A DNA stretch of 21,184 nt from NCBI GenBank assembly GCA_009392775.1, contig VFFT01000041.1, forward strand, positions 1-21,184. Direction: 5' to 3'. The number at the start of each line of letters is the position of its first letter. Within the stretch, counting starts at the first letter, position 1. The DNA is from SAR202 cluster bacterium. GTDB taxonomy: Bacteria > Chloroflexota > Dehalococcoidia > UBA3495. Positions 1 through 7,651 of the stretch are shown here, piece after piece. The position numbers and the translations under genes were made by a program. The notes below the pieces were generated by a model. The model had not been told where the DNA came from. It saw nothing but the letters and a program-made list of their open reading frames with translations, and ran no database searches.

Positions 1-112
1 CTACCAAAAGAAAAACTATGAATCCCATGCAGAAATAATAACCCACCCATTCTAGCCCCTCAATACCAGCGAAAGGACCTACTACAAGGGGGCTATAATG
101 AGCTAGCGCCAC
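1..112 (-). CDS. Partial hypothetical membrane protein (N-terminus only)
   Basis: On the minus strand an open frame starts with GTG at 112 and runs off the left edge without a stop, giving 37 complete codons. The peptide begins MALAHYSPLVVGPF and turns hydrophobic near the edge (YYFCMGFIVFLLV), as in the first membrane helix of an integral membrane protein. An AGGTGG sequence lies 3-4 bases before the GTG, so spacing is tight. It begins 18 bases after the stop of the DUF3303-like gene at 131-388, so it is probably the third gene of the same minus-strand operon. No family can be named from so little sequence, and the start is uncertain. Confidence 0.4.
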   Translation of the reverse strand, partial: MALAHYSPLVVGPFAGIEGLEWVGYYFCMGFIVFLLV

Positions 113-130
113 TCACCACCTAATTAATTG

Positions 131-388
131 TTATAAAATTGCCCTAACTGGAGTCACTTCAACGTCCCAATATCCGATAACCGGCTCCATAAGCTCGGTT
201 ATCTTTGCGATGTCATCTGTTTCTACAAACATAAAGTGCAAGTGCGAAGTCGGGAGGCTTCCTCCTGCTATAAACTCGACCCCGATTTCATTACACCTCC
301 GAGGCCAATCCGTAACTGGTGGAGTTCCGTCTCCTCTGTGAACGGCACAATTGTCCGGAGTATGATGTGAAGATATATGAAAACGCAT
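131..388 (-). CDS. DUF3303-like small ferredoxin-fold protein, paralogue 1
   Basis: This is an 85-residue soluble protein that starts at an ATG with a perfect AGGAGG about 6 bases upstream. It shares a clear framework with the next gene upstream (445-750): MxFH at the N-terminus, H9 and C14, then GGxxxxSH, an F/Y-rich beta strand, an acidic E-x-x-D, LM, and a C-terminal EVxPV. This layout resembles DUF3303-type dimeric alpha/beta-barrel proteins, whose function is unknown. It lies 56 bases downstream of its paralogue on the same strand, so the pair looks like a tandem duplication in one operon. The family assignment comes from the motif layout alone. Confidence 0.72.
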   Translation of the reverse strand: MRFHISSHHTPDNCAVHRGDGTPPVTDWPRRCNEIGVEFIAGGSLPTSHLHFMFVETDDIAKITELMEPVIGYWDVEVTPVRAIL

Positions 389-444
389 TGAATCTCCTCC
401 TAAATAGTAAACAATCCTTAGCGATCAGATCGTTGTTTCAAAGG

Positions 445-750
445 TTATTTGCCCCATGCTCCGGAGTCTTTCCTCATTGCTACTGCATCATTCACCGGTA
501 ATATTTCCACTTCACCTACCCACATTTCCGAATGCATTAATAAAACTACAGAGTTGTAATCCTCCGCTTCCATAAATGCATAATACCTGTGAGATGACTG
601 ATATCCTCCCACTGCTAATACTTTTACGTTCTCGTTACCCTCAATCCAATTCTGCCTTTGCGCGGCCTCGGCTGGAGACAATTTTCCTTCATCTCTCATT
701 CTACCTCTGCAAGTTTCCCAAGAATGCTGCGCTGTAACATGGAATAGCAT
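445..750 (-). CDS. DUF3303-like small ferredoxin-fold protein, paralogue 2
   Basis: This 101-residue soluble protein starts at an ATG preceded by AGAGGTG. It begins MLFHVTAQHSWETC and contains GGYQSSHRYYAFMEAED and a C-terminal GEVEILPV, the same signature as the paralogue at 131-388. It carries about 15 extra residues at the C-terminus. Proteins of this shape are usually small dimeric alpha/beta barrels, and neither substrate nor reaction can be deduced. It is the first gene of a minus-strand run of three. Confidence 0.72.
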   Translation of the reverse strand: MLFHVTAQHSWETCRGRMRDEGKLSPAEAAQRQNWIEGNENVKVLAVGGYQSSHRYYAFMEAEDYNSVVLLMHSEMWVGEVEILPVNDAVAMRKDSGAWGK

Positions 751-934
751 AAGTCACCTCTTTACATAGTATTACTTCACCAAACATACAACATTTTCCT
801 ATAGGAAACTAGCATTAAGGCTAAGATCGCAACAAACCGACAGTGCAAAGGCATTTATCGCCCCTTTGAGATCACCGTATATTCACTAAAATCTACCAAT
901 AAGATTGGTTTAATCGCCAACTTAGGAGTTAGTA

Positions 935-1036
935 ATGCACTCATTCCAACACAGAGACCGAGTTATCATATACCTCGAGTGCACAACCACCGATGGTGAA
1001 TGGGTTAGTGTACGTCTTGCGGGCCGCTTCAATTAA
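935..1036 (+). CDS. Candidate 33-residue small protein
   Basis: A short frame starts at ATG 935 and stops at TAA 1034-1036. AGGAG lies about 6 bases before the start, and a strong palindromic terminator begins 11 bases after the stop. The peptide runs MHSFQHRDRVIIYLEC, then a threonine-rich turn, then GEWVSVRLAGRFN; alternating hydrophobic residues suggest a beta hairpin. No family is recognised. A ribosome-binding site, a start codon and an adjacent terminator make it a better candidate than a random short frame, but there is no homology evidence. Confidence 0.45.
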   Translation: MHSFQHRDRVIIYLECTTTDGEWVSVRLAGRFN

Positions 1037-1046
1037 GCATCAATCA

Positions 1047-1090
1047 GAGAAGAAAAAGCCCCAACTAATTAGTTGGGGCTTTTTCTTCTC
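1047..1090. terminator. Bidirectional intrinsic terminator (44-nt perfect palindrome)
   Basis: Two 22-nt arms are exact reverse complements and meet at ACTAATTAGT. The core of each arm is AAAAAGCCCC / GGGGCTTTTT, so both strands give a GC-rich stem followed by a U-tract. It lies between the small ORF at 935-1036 (plus) and the ABM-like gene at 1123-1395 (minus), and can end both transcripts. Confidence 0.9.
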
Positions 1091-1122
1091 CAGGAAATCA
1101 CCAGGAAAAAACCACGCAATGT

Positions 1123-1395
1123 CTACACGTCGTTTGCAAGTATAACTGTGGGAGGTCCAGCAACTCCTGCCTCTGCCATTCCAGCTTTTAATTCCTCTTG
1201 CCCAAAAAATGCCTGAAATTCATCAATACTGTTCCAAGTGTTCACAACAGTTACCATGTTGGGATCGTCAGCATGTCGTAAAACTACGGCACTTTGCTCA
1301 CCACCTTCTTTTCGAACGGATTCAAATTTGTCAAAGACGCTTTTCCAAGTGTCAAAATCTTTCACTGGATGGGTGACAATTACGTATGTCGTCAT
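1123..1395 (-). CDS. Antibiotic-biosynthesis-monooxygenase (ABM)-like alpha/beta-barrel protein
   Basis: This 90-residue protein starts at an ATG preceded by AAGGAG. It has the beta-alpha-beta pattern of dimeric alpha/beta-barrel proteins: YVIVTHPVKDFDTWKSVFD (strand 1 and helix 1), a central strand around VTVVNTW, then SIDEFQAFF (helix) and a final strand near VILAND. Such proteins include quinol monooxygenases and many small proteins of unknown substrate; no catalytic residues can be assigned. A large inverted repeat (1466-1510) lies about 70 bases upstream and may be part of its leader. The bidirectional terminator at 1047-1090 ends the transcript. Confidence 0.7.
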   Translation of the reverse strand: MTTYVIVTHPVKDFDTWKSVFDKFESVRKEGGEQSAVVLRHADDPNMVTVVNTWNSIDEFQAFFGQEELKAGMAEAGVAGPPTVILANDV

Positions 1396-1465
1396 ATTTT
1401 CTCCTTTTTCAATCTTGTCGATACACCATCTCGACGATGTTTGTCACGAAGTTGTGACTGAATAT

Positions 1466-1510
1466 TTATATACCACTCTTGATTTAATGTAAATCAAGAG
1501 TGGTATATAA
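1466..1510. repeat. 20-bp inverted repeat with 5-nt loop
   Basis: The arms 1466-1485 and 1491-1510 are perfect reverse complements around AATGT. The arm contains TACCACTCTTGATTT. Neither side has a U-tract, so this is not a standard terminator. It lies in the 217-base gap between the ABM-like gene (start 1395) and the membrane-protein gene (end 1613), both on the minus strand. It could be an mRNA-stabilising hairpin, an attenuator, an operator or a small palindromic repeat element. Confidence 0.8.
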
Positions 1511-1612
1511 GAAGTTACTACGTGTAACCAGTCGAACATGTGAACGTATTTGGAAAACACCTTAGGATTGGAGCTAACCGCATTATATGCCACCTATATC
1601 TGACTACCTACA

Positions 1613-1996
1613 TTAAGTCGAAGGCTGCTTTGCATATTTGCTAGTGCCTCGCACCTCAGCGATGATAGACATTATGTTTAGCAGGATAGTGAAGAGCCAG
1701 AACGGACCTAGTAGCAGCGAGAAGTATCCAATGTCAGCATCAGGAGACAAAGTTACTAATCCCTCAACTAGGGCTGGTACAACAGTTAGATAACCGAGTG
1801 TCGGAACTGCCAGTAAAACAGCGCCAATCTTTCCCTTAACTAAATATGCGGCAGCAATCAGACCGCCAATCGGAAGGACGATTATAAGGAAACCTACTCC
1901 TTCGACCGCGAAAGCTATATAAATATGGAAAACCACAATTACTGCATTAGCAATTGCTGCGTTTCGAATATCCGAAATAAAACTCATTATCGCCAT
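1613..1996 (-). CDS. Hypothetical four-TM integral membrane protein
   Basis: The frame opens upstream at 2056, but the ATG at 1996 has GGAGAGG 7-8 bases before it and gives a better N-terminus (MAIMSFISDIRNAAIANAV), so it is chosen; the protein has 127 residues. Hydrophobic segments lie near residues 13-32, 34-53, 57-78 and 92-112, followed by a basic C-terminal tail (RGTSKYAKQ). No family is recognised. The gene stands alone on the minus strand between the cupin and ABM-like genes. Confidence 0.65.
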   Translation of the reverse strand: MAIMSFISDIRNAAIANAVIVVFHIYIAFAVEGVGFLIIVLPIGGLIAAAYLVKGKIGAVLLAVPTLGYLTVVPALVEGLVTLSPDADIGYFSLLLGPFWLFTILLNIMSIIAEVRGTSKYAKQPST

Positions 1997-2132
1997 GCCC
2001 AAACCTCTCCTGCTAGTTATATGTGGGGTCATTATATTATCTGAGTTTAGCCACATAGCCCTGTGATGTAGTTATCCTATATGAAACCACCTAACACATA
2101 GGTTAAGTGACTATCATACTATGAATACAGAA

Positions 2133-2162
2133 AAAACCTCCTCCGATTATGGAGGAGGTTTT
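2133..2162 (-). terminator. Intrinsic terminator of the cupin gene
   Basis: The arms AAAACCTCCTCC and GGAGGAGGTTTT enclose a 6-base loop. On the minus strand the stem is followed by TTTTTT. It lies 47 bases beyond the stop of the cupin gene at 2209-2574 and separates it from the membrane-protein gene. Confidence 0.85.
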
Positions 2163-2208
2163 AGCCTTTTATCCTACCAGCTTATTGCATTACAATCGAA
2201 TAACCAGA

Positions 2209-2574
2209 CTAGGTACTGCTTGCAACATTCCATGGAGTATTACCACTGAATTCATAAATTACTGCTACCTCATTACCTTCAACCCACCCGTCGTGCCCCG
2301 GTTCTATAACGTATGCATCTCCAGCTTTAAACTGAACCTCTGTCCCATCATCATGTTTGGCACTTACAGATCCTTGTATTACAACACCGACATGCTTGGC
2401 CTGACAGCTCTCGGTACCTACGACAGGCTTGATACACGTAGACCACGACCATCCAGGTTGGAGAAATGCTTTCGTGACTTTCACATCACCTAAATTGACA
2501 ATATTTGCTTCGGCTTTATCAAAGGTCATCTTTTCATCTGGCTTACTGAAATCGTTAGCTACTATATTAGTCAT
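2209..2574 (-). CDS. Cupin-domain protein
   Basis: This is a single-domain cupin of 121 residues. The ATG at 2574 has GGGAGG about 6 bases upstream and is preferred to an in-frame ATG five codons earlier at 2589. The jelly-roll signature is visible: WSWSTCIKP, CQAKHVGVVIQGSV (cupin motif 1 region), then DGTEVQFKAGDAYVIEPGHDGWVEGNE (motif 2 region, with G-D-x-Y-x-I-x-P-x-H-D-x-W). The second-motif histidine (PGHD) is present and one histidine (KH) lies in the first motif, so metal binding is possible. Substrate is unknown; small cupins like this often act as isomerases, dioxygenases or sensors. Confidence 0.85.
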   Translation of the reverse strand: MTNIVANDFSKPDEKMTFDKAEANIVNLGDVKVTKAFLQPGWSWSTCIKPVVGTESCQAKHVGVVIQGSVSAKHDDGTEVQFKAGDAYVIEPGHDGWVEGNEVAVIYEFSGNTPWNVASST

Positions 2575-2777
2575 TACATCCTCCCTCACGCTTTGATAAC
2601 GCCATAATACACCATCAAATCAAGCTTAAAATTGACCCTATGGTCTCGCGGCAAAGCCATAACCGTTGTAATATATCGCCAAACTAGTCGACACTATCTA
2701 AAGAACAGAATATCATCTGACCAATATCAACAAGATAGTTACATGGAATTTATCACAAAAAGATTAGGGAGTCGGTA

Positions 2778-3086
2778 ATGATTTCACAATTACGTATCTA
2801 TACGATAAATCGCGGAAAACTGGATGATTTTGTAGAGGGCTGGAAGAGATTTGTATACCCACTACACTATCAATTCGGTTTCACCATACCAAAGTCCTGG
2901 GTTATCAGAGAAAGAAACGAATTCGTATGGATAGTGTCCTATGATGGCCCAGAAGATTGGGACGAGAAACAAAAGGCTTACTACGGGTCGCCGGAACGGG
3001 CTGCTGTAGATCCAAAGCTTGACCCTGCCCAATACATTGCCAAGACTGAAAGATGGTTGATCGACCCCGTCTTACCAGAAGACTAG
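2778..3086 (+). CDS. NIPSNAP family protein
   Basis: This 102-residue protein starts at an ATG preceded by GGGAG. It opens with the NIPSNAP-type strand QLRIYTINRGKLDDFVEGWKRFVYPLHYQFGF and has a second strand EFVWIVSYDGPEDWDEKQKAYY, a W/F-I-V-x-Y pattern typical of the family, then a helix around SPERAAVDPK. NIPSNAP proteins fold as dimeric alpha/beta barrels; the bacterial members have no settled function and often accompany catabolic genes. The gene stands alone between the cupin (divergent) and the large zinc-finger protein. Confidence 0.85.
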   Translation: MISQLRIYTINRGKLDDFVEGWKRFVYPLHYQFGFTIPKSWVIRERNEFVWIVSYDGPEDWDEKQKAYYGSPERAAVDPKLDPAQYIAKTERWLIDPVLPED

Positions 3087-3255
3087 ATACTAATCATCTT
3101 TCATCAAACCATCTATAAAATAGAGTTCCAGCCTGTCTTGCTCTATAATCCAACCTAACGAGGACTTGTAACGCCCTAATCGTACTACTCCGTTACAAGG
3201 CTAGAAGAGGGACCAAACTTGTTAGACGATTCACATAGTCTGATTAAAACATAAT

Positions 3256-4557
3256 ATGGAATCCAGAGATAATAACGGCAATATCTTTTACGAACACGCG
3301 GATCTTCTACATGAATTCGATGGCAGGTGGTTTAAATGGACTGATTACGAATTCAAGGAGACCCCTGATATAAACGGTAATTTAAAAAGATATATTTCGC
3401 CTATTGTCGACAAAAGCATATTTCCTGACATTAGCATGTACCGGGTACAACCAGAACCGGAGCGATACCATCCCGTAGTCGGGTACAGAAGCAATAGAAT
3501 TGAATCCCAAAATTCAAAACTAGCATCACCTAAAAAGACCATTCATTACAAGACACTTATAGATTTAGCAAACGACATAGACGATGACGATGCAATACTA
3601 GACTTTTACCGGGAATACGGGCCACTCGGATTACTTCAACACAATGCATTAACTATAAAAAAGCACGGGCGATTCAGAAGGAAAGAGCGCAACCCATGGG
3701 AATTGATCCCATCGAAGGACATATTCTATAAAATGAATAATGGGTGGATGCATGAAACTTATATATGTGTTGACCCCCTCGGACCTCTGTATCACGCTTA
3801 CAAAAACGCAGAAATAGATACCAGGGGCCCCTTTGATATAGAGCTAAACAATCTTCTAGCTCGCGAATTAAACACAGTAGATTATTTCACTGAACAACAG
3901 GTCTACTATCCAGACGAGTTGATCCCTATAGAATTAGAGAATGGTGAAAGAGATAGCACTGTTACAGTAATTACAGGTAGAGAAATATATTCTGATCCGT
4001 ACGTTATAGCACAATCAAATCCATTCCACTCTAAAGTGACACAACTACCGATTGGATTCGGATTATCTCCCTACTTCGCAATCACTGGAGATAGGACTAC
4101 TTACGATTATCCTTGCCCTCAATCAAAGCAATTTATGAAACAATACGTGGAAGAGGTCGATTTCTTCCGTTACACAGTAACCTCGTTCGCCCAAATTTAT
4201 GAGAAGATCACGAATCCTGATAAATTCATTGATCAAGATGTGAGAGAAGCATACCAATATTTGTATGCGGGTAATGACGTAAACATATCTAGCAGTCAGG
4301 CTTCCTCAGAAAAACCAACGGATCTCTCCGACTACGATTCTTTATTGGGATGCTTTATATTCTCGATGATTGATGGGTTGTCAGACACAAACAGCTTTGA
4401 TAGCTGCATCGCACCTAAAAAACGAGACCAGGGTTTATGCGGTAGAATATTCGTAAAACAGTATCCTAATCAAAAATATTGCAGTAAAAAGTGCGGCAAC
4501 AGGACTAGGACTCAGGAATTCAGGAAAAGAGTCAAGCAATATACGGTCCAACCTTGA
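3256..4557 (+). CDS. Large hypothetical protein with C-terminal CGNR-like zinc finger
   Basis: This is a 433-residue soluble protein that starts at an ATG without a visible Shine-Dalgarno sequence. Residues 1-380 match no domain I can name; they contain FYREYGPLGLL near 118-128, a motif common in proteins of this type. The C-terminus has four cysteines at about 384, 395, 409 and 413 (SCIAP, LCGRIF, KYCSKKCGNR), then a basic RTRTQEFRKR helix. That pattern resembles the CGNR zinc finger, a nucleic-acid-binding module found in bacterial putative regulators. It ends with TGA directly followed by TAG, and the next small membrane gene begins at or just after this stop. DNA or RNA binding is inferred from the finger only. 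Confidence 0.75.
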   Translation: MESRDNNGNIFYEHADLLHEFDGRWFKWTDYEFKETPDINGNLKRYISPIVDKSIFPDISMYRVQPEPERYHPVVGYRSNRIESQNSKLASPKKTIHYKTLIDLANDIDDDDAILDFYREYGPLGLLQHNALTIKKHGRFRRKERNPWELIPSKDIFYKMNNGWMHETYICVDPLGPLYHAYKNAEIDTRGPFDIELNNLLARELNTVDYFTEQQVYYPDELIPIELENGERDSTVTVITGREIYSDPYVIAQSNPFHSKVTQLPIGFGLSPYFAITGDRTTYDYPCPQSKQFMKQYVEEVDFFRYTVTSFAQIYEKITNPDKFIDQDVREAYQYLYAGNDVNISSSQASSEKPTDLSDYDSLLGCFIFSMIDGLSDTNSFDSCIAPKKRDQGLCGRIFVKQYPNQKYCSKKCGNRTRTQEFRKRVKQYTVQP

Positions 4558-4565
4558 TAGAACCC

Positions 4566-4784
4566 ATGATGTTTTTTGCGTCCATATTACTGAATATCAT
4601 CATGGTGTCGGTTTTTATTTCTGGAATACTATTTATGCTAATAATGGCATTAACCTTTCCCGAGAAAAAATTTAGAGGCTTAGAGAAGAGAAGAACCTTT
4701 CCCCTATCTACGAAATGGGCTGCGACTCTCTTGTTAGTTTTTGGTATCAGTTCCAGTTACATTATTGCTAGTGTCGTTTACTAA
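4566..4784 (+). CDS. Small two-TM membrane protein
   Basis: The protein has 72 residues from ATG 4566; an in-frame TTG at 4554 would overlap the previous stop (TTGA) and add four residues. Hydrophobic segments near residues 3-28 and 49-70 flank a basic loop (FPEKKFRGLEKRRTF), so both ends are probably outside. No clear Shine-Dalgarno is seen, and coupling to the preceding zinc-finger gene is possible. The family is not recognised. Its shape resembles the small protein at 7220-7438 (TM, then a K/R-rich loop with L-E/P-x-R-x-R, then TM). Confidence 0.55.
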   Translation: MMFFASILLNIIMVSVFISGILFMLIMALTFPEKKFRGLEKRRTFPLSTKWAATLLLVFGISSSYIIASVVY

Positions 4785-4817
4785 CACACTCCCATAAGAG
4801 GCCTACATCGTAACCAT

Positions 4818-5036
4818 ATGACTCTTGTAACGTTGTTCGATCTGTTATTGCCTATGACGGGGATTCGCCTTGTCACAACTTTTTGGGTTGTACTTATAGT
4901 TATGGGAGCCATAACGGCCTATTTTCAGGTAGATTGGGTGCCAACGGGTACTGGCAAACATCCTCTGGGATGCTACCTGACGATAATTGCACTGAGTGGA
5001 CTAATGATATCCCTATTAATATATCTGATACTATGA
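4818..5036 (+). CDS. Small two-TM membrane protein
   Basis: The frame has 72 residues with hydrophobic segments near 19-37 and 51-71, separated by a polar loop (DWVPTGTGKHPLGC). There is no convincing Shine-Dalgarno sequence. It follows another two-TM gene by 33 bases on the same strand and ends in TGA. A shorter overlapping frame at 4883 has no membrane-like composition and is ignored. Function unknown. Confidence 0.5.
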   Translation: MTLVTLFDLLLPMTGIRLVTTFWVVLIVMGAITAYFQVDWVPTGTGKHPLGCYLTIIALSGLMISLLIYLIL

Positions 5037-5129
5037 GCTTTCTTCGAGTTCGAAACTGGTACGTCTAACACGTGAATACTATATACGGATGTTTAGCTAG
5101 AATAAGCGGTCCCGTAGACAATTTAGAGA

Positions 5130-5468
5130 CTAATCCTCACCCGTCAAACTCCCTTCATTACGTAGAATAACTTTGGCTTTGCGTGCAATTAAAATTTCCC
5201 CAATCAGCGCACCTGGAGGTCCTGTGGTAATCACAGTCACTACTAAAAACCACCAGCCCCAGAGGCGCTGGGCAGCGCCTAACCCTACAACGCTGATTAG
5301 TACTAAGAAAGCGATTCCGTGAGTTAACCCAAAAATCTGCACCAATTCCTCATTGCCAGCAAAAGACGCAGACAGAAGCACTACGAGCAGAAGCAAATCC
5401 ACCAGAGAAGCCCACCGTACAATAATTAACCAACGAAGCACCTGTTTAGCTTCTAGGTATGACTGCAT
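5130..5468 (-). CDS. DUF3817-like integral membrane protein
   Basis: This protein has 112 residues from the ATG at 5468 (GGTGG lies 5 bases upstream); a TTG four codons earlier is less likely. It contains VQIFGLTHGIAFLVLI, with a conserved G-x-x-H-G in a membrane helix, and GWWFLVVTVITTGPPGALIGE, the pattern of the DUF3817 family of small three-helix membrane proteins of unknown role. TM segments lie near 14-35, 47-68 and 74-98. It is 113 bases downstream of the MFS gene on the same strand and could share its transcript. Confidence 0.75.
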   Translation of the reverse strand: MQSYLEAKQVLRWLIIVRWASLVDLLLLVVLLSASFAGNEELVQIFGLTHGIAFLVLISVVGLGAAQRLWGWWFLVVTVITTGPPGALIGEILIARKAKVILRNEGSLTGED

Positions 5469-5581
5469 GCTAACCACCAACCCAAAATAATCTCAATAGA
5501 ATTACTGAAGAAACTTTCATCACCTTAAAGAAAGGCTTACCCTTCACACCCGTTACTTTAATAAGGGTTAAATCCCCTGCT

Positions 5582-6874
5582 TTATACCTTGTGAACTTGA
5601 GGTTTTGTTTCAAAGACTATAACGGCCCACGCAGCTACGATAGACAGTAAAGCCAGTACAGCTGCGATCCAATAGGCAAGGTCATAGTTTCCATTCATAT
5701 CAAATAATAATCCCGTCAATATTCCTCCGACTGCTGTTCCCATAGTTCGTCCTACATGTACAACACCCATGACAGAACCTAACACATTAGATGGATAAAT
5801 ATCTGCTGCCTTGGCACCCAAAAGCAATCCACTTAAGCCGTCACTTAAACCAGTAAGAGCTACAAATATTATCAAAGCCCAGAGGCTAGCCCCCCCGGTA
5901 AACAATAAAATGACTAATACAGCCATAAATGTCATGCCCATAGCAATAGTGAATACTATCTCTCTGCCAATTTTATCTGAAAGGATTCCGAATACGGGCC
6001 TGGCTCCTATTCCAAATAAACCTGCCGCACCGATAGCCGCAGCCGATTGCATTTCACCATAGCCTGCCATAACAAAAAACGCGATTATATGTAAGCTTGT
6101 CATTTGGTTTGAAATCGATGCTGTCGCCCGTGATACTAGTAACATCCATACTGCTGGTTCCTTTAACGCATTAAACTTGTACGCGTCATCAGATATATCT
6201 CCTGACTGTGACCTTGTATCAATGGATGATTCTGTGTTTTCCTCAAGGATATTTTCAGGACTAGGAAATTGCTGAACTGCATCTGGGGCACGTTTTTGCA
6301 GCAAAAAGTTTAAGGGGGCGGCTATAAGAAAAAATAAGATTCCAAAGATTCTGAATCCTGCTCTCCATCCGTAATGCGTTATCGCGAGCTGGAGTAACGG
6401 GGGAGTTATAGCTTGGCCAGTAGCATTGCCAGAATCAGCAATTCCGAGCATCACCCCTTTTGACTTTGGAAACCAAGGTGCTAACACGGCAGTAGTGGTA
6501 AATGAACCAATAGATATATGCCCTAGAGCAGATATAAGGCTATAGAATATAAACAACTGCCACATATGGTTGACCATGCTGCAGGCCCACCATCCAAGCA
6601 GAATCACTATACCTGCCAATGGGAACATATATTTTGGACCGATAATATCTAGAATCTTACCAAGAACCGGAGCAGCCAACCCGCCAAAAAATCCCGATGC
6701 TGAGAATATAGCAGCCGTCATGGCGGCGCTTCCACCGAATCCTTGCCTCAGAGCTGGAAGGAATACCGGTTGGCTTCTCGTAACTCCGCCTTCTACTATC
6801 AGGTTCCCAAAACATAGACCTAATATCACCCAACCATAATTTCTCTTAGGCTTTGTACTTTCCTGATGATCCAT
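5582..6874 (-). CDS. MFS transporter (monocarboxylate / oxalate-formate antiporter-like)
   Basis: This 430-residue protein has twelve probable transmembrane helices and a polar central loop at about 200-235. The first half has the MFS motif A region (GKILDIIGPK, about 72-81) and WFPKSKGVMLGIADSGNATGQ (about 134-154), typical of OFA/monocarboxylate porters. The second half has LSDKIGRE. It starts NYGWVILGLCFGNLIVEGG, as in OFA-type carriers, which move small organic acids across the inner membrane. Substrate cannot be read from sequence, though the surrounding catabolic genes fit an organic acid. The ATG at 6874 has only a distant GGAAAGG upstream. Confidence 0.88.
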   Translation of the reverse strand: MDHQESTKPKRNYGWVILGLCFGNLIVEGGVTRSQPVFLPALRQGFGGSAAMTAAIFSASGFFGGLAAPVLGKILDIIGPKYMFPLAGIVILLGWWACSMVNHMWQLFIFYSLISALGHISIGSFTTTAVLAPWFPKSKGVMLGIADSGNATGQAITPPLLQLAITHYGWRAGFRIFGILFFLIAAPLNFLLQKRAPDAVQQFPSPENILEENTESSIDTRSQSGDISDDAYKFNALKEPAVWMLLVSRATASISNQMTSLHIIAFFVMAGYGEMQSAAAIGAAGLFGIGARPVFGILSDKIGREIVFTIAMGMTFMAVLVILLFTGGASLWALIIFVALTGLSDGLSGLLLGAKAADIYPSNVLGSVMGVVHVGRTMGTAVGGILTGLLFDMNGNYDLAYWIAAVLALLSIVAAWAVIVFETKPQVHKV

Positions 6875-7219
6875 AGACTATCCACAAGACCTTTCCGGAC
6901 GATATAACTTAACCTGAGCGATTCCTTCTCTACGTATAGACCTTTTCACTATATGATTCCCTGCTCGCCCTGCCTACCATAGACTAGCGAGCGACCTTCT
7001 GCAACTGATGGCAATATCACCATATAAATCAGCTTTATGAAAATCAATGAACACTGCAGGGCAGATCCATCTGTCTTAGTAGAATATAGTTATATACTAG
7101 TGAGATTAGACGTCAAAAATTAACACGTTTAACACTATCGCTTTCGGCAATGCCGTTTAGCATTAATATAGCGGCATTTTGGTTGAAGCACTTAACCATA
7201 CAGTTTCAGAGGATTAATA
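6875..7219. other. Intergenic region between divergent genes
   Basis: These 345 bases separate the MFS gene (minus) from the small membrane protein at 7220 (plus), so promoters for both should lie here. A TATACT near 7094 could be a -10 element for the plus-strand gene, but no good -35 box goes with it. A 7-bp inverted repeat (AATGCCG / CGGCATT, about 7148-7177) lies just before the plus-strand gene. No convincing gene is seen. Confidence 0.4.
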
Positions 7220-7438
7220 ATGCCAATACTAGTTGGTCGAATAGCACTGATCGCATTTCTTGTTGCTGTGACAGTAACTTTCATAGTAGTAATATCCGCT
7301 GTTCCTGCGATGGGAATAACTATTCTAGACAAAAAGATAAGACGTTTACCTGAACGTAATCGTAAGACATTCTGGATCAGTTTCTTTACCCTATGCGTCC
7401 TGGTCACTATCGGGTTATGGATGTTTCTTTTCCCTTAG
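7220..7438 (+). CDS. Small two-TM membrane protein
   Basis: This is a 72-residue protein with an ATG preceded by AGAGG about 8 bases away. TM segments lie near residues 4-34 and 51-71, with a basic loop KKIRRLPERNRK between them. The layout is like the protein at 4566-4784, so the two may be distant relatives. A longer overlapping frame beginning at 7150 lacks this composition. Function unknown. Confidence 0.6.
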   Translation: MPILVGRIALIAFLVAVTVTFIVVISAVPAMGITILDKKIRRLPERNRKTFWISFFTLCVLVTIGLWMFLFP

Positions 7439-7477
7439 CCCAAAGTCCTGCTGGGTCTAGCCATTATTAATTGAAAC

Positions 7478-7510
7478 AAAAAAGAACCCCAAGGGGAAAT
7501 CTTGGAGTTC
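7478..7510 (-). terminator. Intrinsic terminator facing the minus strand
   Basis: On the minus strand GAACTCCAAG (7510-7501) pairs with CTTGGGGTTC (7493-7484) through one U-G wobble, with a 7-base loop, and is followed by TTTTTT (7483-7478). On the plus strand the same hairpin has an A-C mismatch and no U-tract. It therefore ends a minus-strand transcript, although no full-size minus-strand gene lies to its right before 9063. Confidence 0.7.
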
Positions 7511-7513
7511 TAA

Positions 7514-7549
7514 ACCGATACAATATCTACGACCGATACCATATCTATC
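7514..7549. repeat. 18-bp tandem direct repeat
   Basis: Two 18-base units follow each other exactly: ACCGATACAATATCTACG (7514-7531) and ACCGATACCATATCTATC (7532-7549), which differ at three positions. It lies beside the minus-facing terminator in a non-coding stretch. It could be a double protein-binding site or a chance duplication. Confidence 0.6.
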
Positions 7550-7651
7550 AGTGGGGGGTGCCTTGACTCAAATATAACAAATTAGTATTACCTTAGAATT
7601 ACCGAGAGATCACACAGATAACATTACGTTTTGTGATTGTTAATGATCTTG

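Noticed and set aside
2149..2493. Plus-strand frame over the cupin gene
   Set aside because: Antisense shadow; it starts inside the cupin terminator and has no family pattern, while the cupin motifs are clear.
7150..7353. 67-residue plus-strand frame
   Set aside because: It overlaps the two-TM gene at 7220 in another frame, lacks a ribosome-binding site and shows a random composition.
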